Assembly (NCBI RefSeq): GCF_000423125.1
Contig: NZ_AUHJ01000005.1
Coordinates: forward strand, 1 to 64,000
Length of the DNA stretch: 64,000 bases
Reading direction: 5' to 3'
DNA from: Haliea salexigens DSM 19537
Lineage (GTDB): Bacteria > Pseudomonadota > Gammaproteobacteria > Pseudomonadales > Halieaceae
This document shows positions 18,454 through 26,587 of the stretch, one piece after another (within the stretch, counting starts at the first letter, position 1; each line of letters opens with the position of its first letter). The notes under the pieces were generated by a model. It did no database searches. It was not told the DNA's origin and saw only the letters and a list, made by a program, of their open reading frames with translations. Position numbers and translations under genes: made by a program.

Positions 18454-19530
18454 ATGGTCTGGTTTATTGTCGTGGTGCTGGCACTCGTGCTGTTCAGCCT
18501 GCTCTATCTGCGCGGCGCTGACATGTCGCGTTTTGACGGGCCCGCACTGCCTGCACCGACATCGCCGCCCAGCTCGGGGCATGCGGACGTCTTGCAGCGC
18601 CTGCGTGAACTGCTGCCGGCAGGGCAGGCCAGGCAGCGCGGGCGTGCACAGCTTGTGCATATGCGCAGCCTGATGGATGGCTTGAGCGCCGGCCGTGACT
18701 TTACCTGCAGTTTTGTGCCTGTCAGCACGGCGGACGTGCGCGGCGAATGGGTGCTGGCGCCGGCGCACGATGCCAGGCGTCGCCTGTTGTACATACACGG
18801 CGGCGCGTGGATTGCCGGTAGCCCGCTCAGTCATCGGGCAATTACGGACCGTCTGGCTCGCCTGACCGGCGCGGCGGTGTTTTCACTGGACTACCGTCTG
18901 CTCCCGGAAAACAGGCGCATAGACGGTATCCACGACTGCCGCAACGCCTGGCGCTGGCTGTTGGAAAATGGCCCCGATGGCCCGACGCCGCTTGACTATG
19001 CCATGGTGGCCGGAGATTCTGCGGGGGGCAGCCTCACCCTCGGCTTGATTGCCTGGATCCGCGACGAAGGTCTGCGCCAGGCCGATGCGGCTATCGGCTT
19101 TTCGCCGTCGACGGATGTAACCATGAGCGGCGGCAGCCTGCGCACTAATCTGGCGACCGACCCGATGCTGGGTCCGATGTTCAGCTGGATGGCGAAGGTG
19201 CCCGCGCTGCTGCTCCTGTGGGGTACCTGGTTTACCAATCGCCTGCCACCCTCGCACCCGGATGTGTCTCCGCTGCGCGGCAATCTGGCCGGCCTGCCTC
19301 CCACCCTGCTGCAGGTGAGCGAGCAGGAAATGCTGCTCGACGACTCCCGCCGCTATGCGGCTCGCGCGGAGGAGGCAGGGTCGCCGGTGGTGCTGCAGAC
19401 CTGGCCGCACATGGTACATGTTTGGCAAATGTTCACGCCGGAGCTGGAGGAGGCGGAAGAGGCCTTCGCCAATATCGCGGAATTCCTCACCAGCGCGGGT
19501 GTCCCCGTTGCGGAGGGCGGCGACCTGTGA
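18454..19530 (+). CDS. Alpha/beta hydrolase, hormone-sensitive-lipase type, membrane-anchored
   Basis: A 358-residue esterase-like protein. An N-terminal hydrophobic helix (residues 2-18) probably anchors it. The oxyanion motif HGGAW lies at 115-119 and the nucleophile elbow GDSAGG at 187-192 (Ser189). The C-terminal part has SEQEMLLDDSRRYA, providing an Asp, and WPHMVHVWQMF, providing the His. This is the pattern of HSL-family carboxylesterases acting on short or medium acyl esters. Ribosome binding site GGGAGG. Its stop overlaps the GTG start of the acyltransferase gene, so a coupled role in lipid ester turnover is plausible. Substrate unknown. Confidence 0.9.
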   Translation: MVWFIVVVLALVLFSLLYLRGADMSRFDGPALPAPTSPPSSGHADVLQRLRELLPAGQARQRGRAQLVHMRSLMDGLSAGRDFTCSFVPVSTADVRGEWVLAPAHDARRRLLYIHGGAWIAGSPLSHRAITDRLARLTGAAVFSLDYRLLPENRRIDGIHDCRNAWRWLLENGPDGPTPLDYAMVAGDSAGGSLTLGLIAWIRDEGLRQADAAIGFSPSTDVTMSGGSLRTNLATDPMLGPMFSWMAKVPALLLLWGTWFTNRLPPSHPDVSPLRGNLAGLPPTLLQVSEQEMLLDDSRRYAARAEEAGSPVVLQTWPHMVHVWQMFTPELEEAEEAFANIAEFLTSAGVPVAEGGDL

Positions 19531-20279
19531 AAGTGGTGCGCTCTCTGCTGGTTTTCCTGTGGATGGTGGTGACGGTAATTCCGGTTGGCCTGGCGCTGGT
19601 AGTCATGTCGCTGTTTCTGAACGACACCCGGTTGTGGTGGTGGTTTGCGGTTCCGTGGCTGCGCGGCGTGGTCGAAGTGGCGCGGCTGATCGCCGGTGTG
19701 CAGTACCGTATTCACGGCATGGAGAACCTACCGGCACCAGATGATATGCGCCGCATCGTACTGTGCCCCAAGCATCAGTCGACCTGGGAGACCTTTTTCT
19801 TTCCCAGTATGACGCCGCATCCGTTGGCCTATGTCTTCAAGAAAGAGCTTCTGTACATTCCCATTTTTGGCTGGTGTCTCGCGCGGCTCAAGATGGTGCA
19901 TATCGATCGCAGCAAGCGCTCTGAAGCCTGGACCCGAGTGGCCGCCCAGGGCAGGGAGCTGATGGACCGTGGCAAGTGGGTCATCATGTTCCCCGAGGGC
20001 ACACGCACGGCGCGTGGCAGCAAGGGACAGTACAAGAGTGGTGCCACCCGTCTTGCTGTTGCCACCGGCGCCAGCGTTATTCCCGTTGCCGTGACCTCTG
20101 GGCGCTGCTGGCCACGACGCACATTCCTGTTTATCCCCGGTGTCATCGATGTGTCGATCGGCACGCCGGTTTCCGCGCTGGACAGGGACCCGGGAGAACT
20201 CATGGACGAGGTGGAGCGCTGGATAGAAGCCGAGATGCATCGGCTTGACCCACTGGCATACCAGACCCCCGCGAGCTGA
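19527..20279 (+). CDS. 1-acyl-glycerol-3-phosphate acyltransferase family (PlsC-like)
   Basis: About 250 residues of the PlsC/LPLAT family. An N-terminal hydrophobic stretch (residues 5-32) anchors it in the inner membrane. The catalytic motif is H83-QSTW-E88, with glutamate where PlsC proteins usually have aspartate (HX4D). The second motif FPEGTR is at 156-161. It would add an acyl chain to lysophosphatidate or a related acceptor. The start is GTG at 19527, giving GTGA overlap with the hydrolase stop, with GGAG upstream. The Asp-to-Glu change occurs in part of the family, so activity is likely but acceptor specificity is uncertain. Confidence 0.88.
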   Translation: MKVVRSLLVFLWMVVTVIPVGLALVVMSLFLNDTRLWWWFAVPWLRGVVEVARLIAGVQYRIHGMENLPAPDDMRRIVLCPKHQSTWETFFFPSMTPHPLAYVFKKELLYIPIFGWCLARLKMVHIDRSKRSEAWTRVAAQGRELMDRGKWVIMFPEGTRTARGSKGQYKSGATRLAVATGASVIPVAVTSGRCWPRRTFLFIPGVIDVSIGTPVSALDRDPGELMDEVERWIEAEMHRLDPLAYQTPAS

Positions 20280-20301
20280 GCGACCAACACAGGAAACCGC
20301 G

Positions 20302-22212
20302 ATGCGAGAACCTCAGGTGCACGTTGCGATCGTCAGTGGCGACCCTGTGTTCGCGACTCGCTGGGTGGATGAGTTGACCCGTTGCGCGGCACTGGAACAG
20401 CGGGCTCTGCACAGCGGTTTTCACTTCCGCGCGCTGAAAACGGGCGAAGACATGCTGTTTGCGGCAGGCGAGGATGGCCTGTTGCAGGCGGTGGTGGTGG
20501 ACGCCAGCACGCTGCCGGATGCCATCTCGGTACTGCCTGTGCTTGCCCGGTTGCGCCCGGAGCTGGACCTGTTCCTGATGCCCAATGGGGATACGGTCCC
20601 CGATGCCGTCGCGGTGGAGTTGTTGCACCGGGAGGACACCCGGCCCTCGCAGCTCTTCCGTCAGTTGGTGAGTGCCCTGCAGCGTCGGTCGCGTACCCCT
20701 TTTGCCGACACCCTGCGCGATTACGTTTACAGCGCCAAGGATGCCTGGCACACCCCCGGTCATTCCGGGGGCGACAGCCTGCGTGACAGCCCCTGGGTGG
20801 CGGATTTCTACGAACTGATGGGCGAGCATATATTCAATACCGATCTGTCGGTGTCGGTGCAGACACTCGATTCACTGCTGGAACCCCACAGCGTCATTCA
20901 GGAAGCACAGGCACTTGCTGCGCAGGCCTTTGGCGCACGCCATACGTTCTTCGTCACCAATGGTACGTCCACCGCGAACAAGGTCATCCTGCAGCAGCTT
21001 GCCGGTGCCGGTGGCAAGGTGATCCTGGATCAGGCCTGTCACAAATCAGTGCATCACGCGGTGGTTCTGTTCGGTGTCGAGCCCGTCTACCTGCCGGCCT
21101 CTATGAATACACGCTTCGGATTCTACGGCCCCGTGTCGCAGAAGGAGGTGATCGCGGCGATTGACACTAATCCGGATGCGCGCCTACTGGTGCTGACGAG
21201 CTGCACGTATGACGGCTTTCGCTATGATCTGGCGCCGATCATTCGCCACGCGCATGCAGCAGGCATCAAGGTGTTGGTGGATGAAGCCTGGTATGCGCAT
21301 GGCCGCTTTCATCCCGAACTGCACCCGTGTGCACTTGATTGCGGCGCGGACTACGTGACCCAGAGTACGCACAAGATGCTGTCCGCGTTTTCCCAGGCGA
21401 GCATGATTCACGTCAGCGACCCGGATTTTGACCTGCACCGGTTCCGGGAAAATCTCAACATGCATACCTCAACCAGTCCGCAGTACGCGATGATCGCCAG
21501 TCTTGACGTGGCGCGGAAACAAATGAGTATGGAGGGCTTTGCGCGCCTGCAGGACTGCTTCAGGATCGCCACACAGCTGCGCGAGGGTATTGATCGAACG
21601 GGAGTGTTTCGAGTCTTGACCCTCGATGACATGCTGCCGCATGCATTGCGTGACGACACGATACGGCTGGACCCGCTCAAACTCAGCGTGGATGTGTCGG
21701 CGTCGGGGTATTCCGCGCGTCAGTTACAGCTGTTGTTATTTGAAGACTACGGTATTCAGATCGAAAAGGTGACGCACAATACCCTCAGTATTCTGGTCAC
21801 CCTGGGTTCCACCGAAAGCAAGGTGTTGCGGTTGCTCAACGCACTGCAGGCACTGGGGCGCGCGGCGCCGGGACAGGCAGGTGCCAGCTCGCCGCGGCGC
21901 GAGGGCGCGGGGTTGCCGGCGCTGACCGATTTCGCCTGTCTGCCCCGGGAGGCCTATTTTTCGCCTGCGCTGCTGGTGCCCCTGCAGGGGGTGGAACGGG
22001 GCGTCAACCCGGCCCTGGTGGGCGCTGTCAGTGCCGAGCAGGTGGTGCCGTATCCTCCGGGTATTCCGGTATTGGTGCCGGGGCAGAGGATTTCGGAGGA
22101 GATTGTGATTTTTCTCTGCGACCTGTTTCGCGCCAACGCCGGTATTGAAATCCACGGTCTGGTGACACAGGGTGATACGCCCTGCCTGCGTGTGGTGCGG
22201 GGGCTTTCCTGA
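20302..22212 (+). CDS. Orn/Lys/Arg decarboxylase family, PLP-dependent
   Basis: A 636-residue fold-type I PLP enzyme of the inducible amino-acid decarboxylase family. Residues 1-125 form a receiver-like wing domain. The major domain carries FVTNGTSTANKVILQQL, VDEAWYAHGRFHPELHPCA and the PLP lysine K358 in QSTHKMLSAFSQASM. The C-terminal domain has YPPGIPVLVPGQRI, the typical family end. The reaction is decarboxylation of ornithine, lysine or arginine to a polyamine or diamine; which one is not certain. AGGAAA at 20291-20296 sets the start. The neighbours are not polyamine genes, so it is likely a stand-alone unit. Confidence 0.9.
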   Translation: MREPQVHVAIVSGDPVFATRWVDELTRCAALEQRALHSGFHFRALKTGEDMLFAAGEDGLLQAVVVDASTLPDAISVLPVLARLRPELDLFLMPNGDTVPDAVAVELLHREDTRPSQLFRQLVSALQRRSRTPFADTLRDYVYSAKDAWHTPGHSGGDSLRDSPWVADFYELMGEHIFNTDLSVSVQTLDSLLEPHSVIQEAQALAAQAFGARHTFFVTNGTSTANKVILQQLAGAGGKVILDQACHKSVHHAVVLFGVEPVYLPASMNTRFGFYGPVSQKEVIAAIDTNPDARLLVLTSCTYDGFRYDLAPIIRHAHAAGIKVLVDEAWYAHGRFHPELHPCALDCGADYVTQSTHKMLSAFSQASMIHVSDPDFDLHRFRENLNMHTSTSPQYAMIASLDVARKQMSMEGFARLQDCFRIATQLREGIDRTGVFRVLTLDDMLPHALRDDTIRLDPLKLSVDVSASGYSARQLQLLLFEDYGIQIEKVTHNTLSILVTLGSTESKVLRLLNALQALGRAAPGQAGASSPRREGAGLPALTDFACLPREAYFSPALLVPLQGVERGVNPALVGAVSAEQVVPYPPGIPVLVPGQRISEEIVIFLCDLFRANAGIEIHGLVTQGDTPCLRVVRGLS

Positions 22213-22260
22213 GCCGGCGGCATCGTCTAGGCTAAGGGTTTTTTGGAACGAGGGAGCAGC

Positions 22261-22980
22261 ATGTCCATACAAACCCGTTTTATCGAGTATTCCCATGCCG
22301 GCGCCACCTACGAGGGGTTTCTGGCCTGGGACGATAGCGCAACACAGCCCCGGCCGGGCGTTGCGGTGGCCCACACCTGGGCCGGGCGCGGCGCGTTTGA
22401 GCAGGATAAGGCCGTGGCACTGGCCGAGGCCGGCTACGTGGGTTTTGCCCTGGATATGTTTGGCCGGGGGGTCTACGGCGAGGGTACTGAGGAGTGCCAG
22501 GCCCTGATCGCTCCCCTGTTGGCCGACCGGGCGCTGCTACAGGCGCTGGTAAACAAGGCCGTGTCGGTGCTGGGCGAGCAACCTGAAGTGGATGCGAAGC
22601 GCCTGGCCGCGATGGGCTACTGTTTTGGCGGTCTCACCGTGCTGGACCTCGCTCGCAGCGGCGCGGACGTGCGCGGTGTAGTCAGCTTCCACGGGCTGTT
22701 TAATGCACCGGAAACGAGTACGGGGGCCAGTATTCGTGCCAAAGTGCTGTGTCTGCACGGTTATGACGACCCCATGGTGCCACCGGAAAGTGTGCTGGCC
22801 CTGGCCGCCGAGCTGACCGCCGCCGGCGCCGACTGGCAGATCCATGCCTATGGCAACACGCTGCATGCCTTCACCAATCCGGCAGCGAACGACCCCGGGT
22901 TTGGCGCCGTGTACAACGCCGATGCCGACCGTCGCTCGGCGCAGGCCCTGAACGACTTTCTTGCTGAGGTGCTGGCCTGA
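22261..22980 (+). CDS. Dienelactone hydrolase family protein
   Basis: A 239-residue alpha/beta hydrolase of the dienelactone hydrolase family. The catalytic triad is visible as Cys in GYCFGGLTVLDL, Asp in HGYDDPMVPPE and His in LHAFTNPAAN. Family members hydrolyse dienelactone in chloroaromatic breakdown, but many homologues are of unknown substrate. GAGGGAGC precedes the ATG at 22261. It lies 13 bases before a maleylacetoacetate isomerase gene, which fits an aromatic or maleyl-type ring-cleavage context, though the rest of such a pathway is absent. Confidence 0.9.
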   Translation: MSIQTRFIEYSHAGATYEGFLAWDDSATQPRPGVAVAHTWAGRGAFEQDKAVALAEAGYVGFALDMFGRGVYGEGTEECQALIAPLLADRALLQALVNKAVSVLGEQPEVDAKRLAAMGYCFGGLTVLDLARSGADVRGVVSFHGLFNAPETSTGASIRAKVLCLHGYDDPMVPPESVLALAAELTAAGADWQIHAYGNTLHAFTNPAANDPGFGAVYNADADRRSAQALNDFLAEVLA

Positions 22981-22993
22981 GGCCCGCTCGATC

Positions 22994-23629
22994 ATGGCTT
23001 CTGTGCGGTTATATGATTACTGGCGGTCGTCCGCAGCGTTCCGGGTGCGCATTGCGCTGCACCTGAAAGGGGTTGACTACACGGTCATTCCCGTCGACCT
23101 GGTAGCAAACGCGCAGTCATCAGACGAGTATCTGCAGCAGAACCCGCAGGGCCTGGTGCCCGCGCTGGCAGCCGGGCAAGGGCCGTTGTTGACTCAATCG
23201 CTTGCCATCCTGGAGTGGTTGGAGGAAACACGGCCAGAGCCACCCCTGTTGCCGCGAGACCCCGTCGAGCGCTGCCGTGTGCGCGCCATGATGCAGTCTA
23301 TTGCCTGCGACATTCACCCCCTGAACAACCTGCGTGTGCAGCGGTATCTGGTGGGCCCACTGGGCGTTAGTGAAGCGGATAAGCTGGGCTGGTATCACCA
23401 CTGGATCGCGCAGGGCTTCGGCGCCCTGGAACAGCAGGTTACCGGCGTTCAGTACTGCTTTGGCGAGGGGCTAACGCTGGCCGATGTGTGTCTGGTTCCG
23501 CAGATGTACAACGCACGGCGTTTCCAGCAGGATCTCGCGCCGTACCCGAAGCTGGTCGCTATCACAGATTACCTTGAACAGTTGCCGGCCTTCGCCGCTG
23601 CCGCACCGCAGGGCAACGCCGAGGCCTGA
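22994..23629 (+). CDS. maiA: Maleylacetoacetate isomerase (zeta-class GST)
   Basis: A 211-residue zeta-class glutathione transferase that isomerises maleylacetoacetate to fumarylacetoacetate. The N-terminal thioredoxin-like domain starts VRLYDYWRSSAAFRVRIAL, matching the zeta-class SSxx(W/F)RVR motif; NPQGLVPAL and LTQSLAILEWLEE complete the glutathione site. The helical domain has CDIHPLNNLRVQRYL and LTLADVCLVPQMYNA, both characteristic of MaiA. ATG at 22994 is chosen because MaiA proteins begin just before this strand. Fumarylacetoacetase and homogentisate dioxygenase genes are not nearby. Confidence 0.9.
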   Translation: MASVRLYDYWRSSAAFRVRIALHLKGVDYTVIPVDLVANAQSSDEYLQQNPQGLVPALAAGQGPLLTQSLAILEWLEETRPEPPLLPRDPVERCRVRAMMQSIACDIHPLNNLRVQRYLVGPLGVSEADKLGWYHHWIAQGFGALEQQVTGVQYCFGEGLTLADVCLVPQMYNARRFQQDLAPYPKLVAITDYLEQLPAFAAAAPQGNAEA

Positions 23630-23663
23630 CTCACCCGACATGCCAAAAGGCTAAAGAGACCAC

Positions 23664-25175
23664 ATGAATGACGATCAACCGATACTGATTGCCCAGGCCC
23701 AACGTACCTGGCGTGACAGGGACCCGGCGCGCAGCCTGGTCGATGCGCTGGAAAGCGTGTCGCGTGCAGCGCTGGCGGACGCGGATGCTCCCGGATTGCG
23801 CGACGCTATTGATACCGTGGCAACCGTGCCCTTTCTGGCGGCTCAGGTGCCCGACCTGGCCGGCATGCTGCCCCCGCACGCCAGCGATGCGCTGTGCCAG
23901 CGGCTCGGTGTCGAGGCCAAAACGTTTGCCGCCGACGTGGGTGGCAACACACCGCAGCTGCTGGTGAATTACTTTGCGGATCGTCTGGTTGCAGGCGAGT
24001 CGAAAGCGGTACTTATCAGCGGTGCAGAGCTGATGTACACCTTGTTCGGTGCGCTGTCTTCCGGTGCTGATATCAGTCACTGGCAACAGGGTGGGGGTCA
24101 CACGTCGGTGCAGTTGGGCGATAACCGGGCCGCCTGCAGCGACAGCGAGTGGGCGCACGGTCTGGTGGAACCTATCCGCACGTACCCGCTGTTCGAGAGC
24201 GCCTTGCGCCATGCAGCCGGTTTGGATCAGGACGCGCATATGCAGCGGCTCGGTGGCCTGGTGAGTCGCATGAGCAAGGTGGCCGCAGCCAACCCGCTGG
24301 CATGGCGTCAGCAAGTACTCTCTGCCGAGGAGGCCATTGATACGGGTGGCGGCAATCGCATGATCACCTGGCCGTATACCAAGTGCATGAACGCCATTCT
24401 GGCAGTTGATATGGCAGCGGCGGTTGTTATGACGACCGTGGGCGAGGCGCGCCGGCTCAAGATTGACCCCGCGCGCTGGATCTTTCTGCGCGGTGGGGCG
24501 GCCGCCTGTGATATCTGGAACTTCAGTGAGCGCCCGGTGTTGCACGAATCTCCCGCGCTGGCAGCGTGCGCGCGCAGTGCGCTGGAGCAAGCCGGACTGT
24601 CGCTCGCAGCCATTGACCTGTTTGATCTCTACAGTTGCTTCCCCTCGGCTGTGCAGGTGGCCTGTAACGCCCTCGGCCTTGCCCTGGATGACCCGCGCGG
24701 CGTGACGGTAACGGGTGGCCTGACCCTGTTTGGTGGCCCTGGCAACAACTATTCGCTGCATGCCATAGCCGAGGTGGTTGCGCAGCTTCAGGCGGAAAAA
24801 GGCAAACATGCCGTGGTGACCGCTAACGGCAATTACCTCACCAAGCACGCGGTGGGCGTTTATTCCCGCGAGGCTGGCACCCAGCCCTGGGCGTTGGCGC
24901 GCCCGGACTTGCAGACCACGATAGACGCATCCCCGCGGCTGGAGGTAGACAACCGGCCTCGGGGTCGCGGCACGATCGAGGCCTGTGCGGTGGCTTTCGA
25001 CAAGGAGATGCCCAGCCGTGGCATCGTGCTCGGGCGCATGGAGGACGGGCGGCGCTTTCTCGCCAACACCCCGCGTGATGACAGTGCGGCGCTCGAGGCG
25101 CTGATAAACCAGGACCCGGTCGGTCTGCAGGGGCAGGTGACACCGGGTGACAAGGTGAATCGGTTCGAATTCTGA
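23664..25175 (+). CDS. Thiolase-like protein with C-terminal extension, nucleophile not seen
   Basis: A 503-residue protein of the thiolase superfamily, longer than a normal thiolase by about 100 residues. The N-terminal loop where the nucleophilic cysteine normally sits reads ADVGGNTPQLLVNYFADRL, with no cysteine. The later motifs are LYSCFPSAVQVACNALG (in place of NEAF or HDCF), TLFGGPGNNYSLHAIAEVV and NYLTKHAVGVYSRE. The C-terminal 80 residues look like an added beta-rich domain, as in some thiolase-like proteins from actinobacteria and proteobacteria. A non-decarboxylating or lyase role, or binding only, is possible. It is followed by a true thiolase gene but is separated from it by 170 bases with regulatory signals. 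Confidence 0.82.
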   Translation: MNDDQPILIAQAQRTWRDRDPARSLVDALESVSRAALADADAPGLRDAIDTVATVPFLAAQVPDLAGMLPPHASDALCQRLGVEAKTFAADVGGNTPQLLVNYFADRLVAGESKAVLISGAELMYTLFGALSSGADISHWQQGGGHTSVQLGDNRAACSDSEWAHGLVEPIRTYPLFESALRHAAGLDQDAHMQRLGGLVSRMSKVAAANPLAWRQQVLSAEEAIDTGGGNRMITWPYTKCMNAILAVDMAAAVVMTTVGEARRLKIDPARWIFLRGGAAACDIWNFSERPVLHESPALAACARSALEQAGLSLAAIDLFDLYSCFPSAVQVACNALGLALDDPRGVTVTGGLTLFGGPGNNYSLHAIAEVVAQLQAEKGKHAVVTANGNYLTKHAVGVYSREAGTQPWALARPDLQTTIDASPRLEVDNRPRGRGTIEACAVAFDKEMPSRGIVLGRMEDGRRFLANTPRDDSAALEALINQDPVGLQGQVTPGDKVNRFEF

Positions 25176-25230
25176 GCACCCCTCTGACTGCGCAGGGTCA
25201 TCGCCCGTCGGGTTAATCCGCGATTCGCAG

Positions 25231-25303
25231 GGTGACGTGTCACCTCAGGTCAATTTTTTTAGTAGCTGACGTCATTGCCACAAAGCCAGGCAACTTTCAC
25301 TAT
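25231..25303 (+). promoter_or_regulatory. Two palindromic operator candidates and a promoter for the beta-oxidation operon
   Basis: GGTGACGTGTCACC at 25231-25244 is a perfect inverted repeat (six-base arms). TGACGTCA at 25267-25274 is a perfect palindrome built from the same TGACGT half. The second ends exactly where a -35-like TTGCCA (25275-25280) begins; a weak -10, CACTAT, lies at 25298-25303 after 17 bases. The ATG is at 25346 with GAGGAG upstream. This arrangement suggests a dimeric repressor controlling the thiolase and beta-oxidation genes; the regulator is unknown. Confidence 0.45.
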
Positions 25304-25345
25304 GTGCGCTGACTGAATATGCACAACCCTGAGATGAGGAGTCCC

Positions 25346-26554
25346 ATGACACACACGGCCTATATTTTCGATGCGCTGCGCACACCCCGCAGCAAGGGCA
25401 AGGCGGGCGGCAGCCTCAATGAAGTCAAACCGGTGGACCTCGGTGCGGGATTACTGCGTGAGTTGCAGGCCCGTCACGACCTGGATACCGCGTATGTGGA
25501 TGATGTGGTGATGGGCTGCGTGACGCCGGTGGGTGAGCAGGGGTCTGACATCGCGAAAATGATTGTGCAGAACGCCGACTGGGATGAGTCGGTCGCCGGG
25601 GTGCAGCTGGACCGGTTTTGTGCGTCAGGCCTGGAGGCGGTGAATATCGCTGCCCAAAAGGTTGCCTCCGGGTGGGAAGATCTGGTGGTTGCTGGCGGCA
25701 TTGAATGCATGTCCCGCGTGCCCATGGGTAGCAACGGCGGCCCGATGGGCGGCGACCCGGCTTTCAGCCTTAAAAGCGGTTTTGTGCCGCAGGGTATCGG
25801 TGCGGATACCATTGCCACCCTCGAGGGGTGGAGCCGTGAGGATGTCGATGCCTTTGCCCTGGAATCGCAGCGCCGCGCTACCCATGCGCGTGACAGCGGC
25901 TACTTTGATCGTTCCGTGGTGCCGGTGAGGGACCGCAATGGCCTGACCATTCTGGAGCGAGACGACTTTATCAAGCCCAATACCACACTGGAGGGGCTCG
26001 CCGGGCTCAAGGCATCATTTGCGATGCCGGGGCAGATGGGCTTCGACGACGTCATTCTCGCCAAGTACACCAAGCTGGACCGGGTGGACCACGTACACAC
26101 GCCGGGCAACTCGTCAGGCATCGTGGACGGCAGCAGTGCGGTACTTATCGGCAGTGAACGCGCGGGCAAAGACCTCGGGTTGACGCCACGCGGGCGTATT
26201 GTGGCAACTGCTGTACTCTCCACCGACCCCATCATCATGCTCACAGGGCCCGGACCTGCTGCGGAAAAGTGCCTGCGCAAGGCAGGGCTGCAGAAATCAG
26301 ATATCGACCTGTGGGAAATCAACGAGGCTTTCGCTTCGGTGGCAATGCGCTACATGAAGGACTTGGGTATTGACCACAGCGTAACCAATGTCAACGGCGG
26401 CGCGATCGCCATGGGGCATCCCCTGGGTGCTACGGGCGGCATGCTGGTGAGCATTGTGCTGGACGAGCTCGAACGGCGCGGCCTCAAGCGCGGGATGCTG
26501 TCGCTTTGCGTGGGCGGTGGCATGGGTATCTCCACCATTATTGAACGTATTTAA
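25346..26554 (+). CDS. Acetyl-CoA C-acyltransferase (beta-ketothiolase)
   Basis: A 402-residue thiolase cleaving 3-ketoacyl-CoA to acetyl-CoA and a shortened acyl-CoA. The nucleophile is C92 in [17 protein letters not shown]. The second half has [28 protein letters not shown] (His) and [16 protein letters not shown] (second catalytic Cys). All catalytic elements are present, unlike the preceding thiolase-like gene. It is followed by a multifunctional hydratase-dehydrogenase gene 33 bases downstream, the normal FadI/FadJ or FadA/FadB pairing for fatty acid beta-oxidation. Confidence 0.93.
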   Translation: MTHTAYIFDALRTPRSKGKAGGSLNEVKPVDLGAGLLRELQARHDLDTAYVDDVVMGCVTPVGEQGSDIAKMIVQNADWDESVAGVQLDRFCASGLEAVNIAAQKVASGWEDLVVAGGIECMSRVPMGSNGGPMGGDPAFSLKSGFVPQGIGADTIATLEGWSREDVDAFALESQRRATHARDSGYFDRSVVPVRDRNGLTILERDDFIKPNTTLEGLAGLKASFAMPGQMGFDDVILAKYTKLDRVDHVHTPGNSSGIVDGSSAVLIGSERAGKDLGLTPRGRIVATAVLSTDPIIMLTGPGPAAEKCLRKAGLQKSDIDLWEINEAFASVAMRYMKDLGIDHSVTNVNGGAIAMGHPLGATGGMLVSIVLDELERRGLKRGMLSLCVGGGMGISTIIERI

Positions 26555-26587
26555 GCCCGCGGCGAACAGGAAAAGGATCGAAAGACA

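Noticed and set aside
23631-24848. Open frame of about 405 codons opposite the thiolase-like gene
   Set aside because: It has no family motifs and is explained by codon bias of the gene on the other strand.
25231-25268. Terminator after the thiolase-like gene formed by GGTGACGTGTCACC and the T run at 25254-25260
   Set aside because: The loop would be only two bases and the T run starts nine bases after the stem; a protein-binding palindrome is the better reading, although weak termination cannot be excluded.
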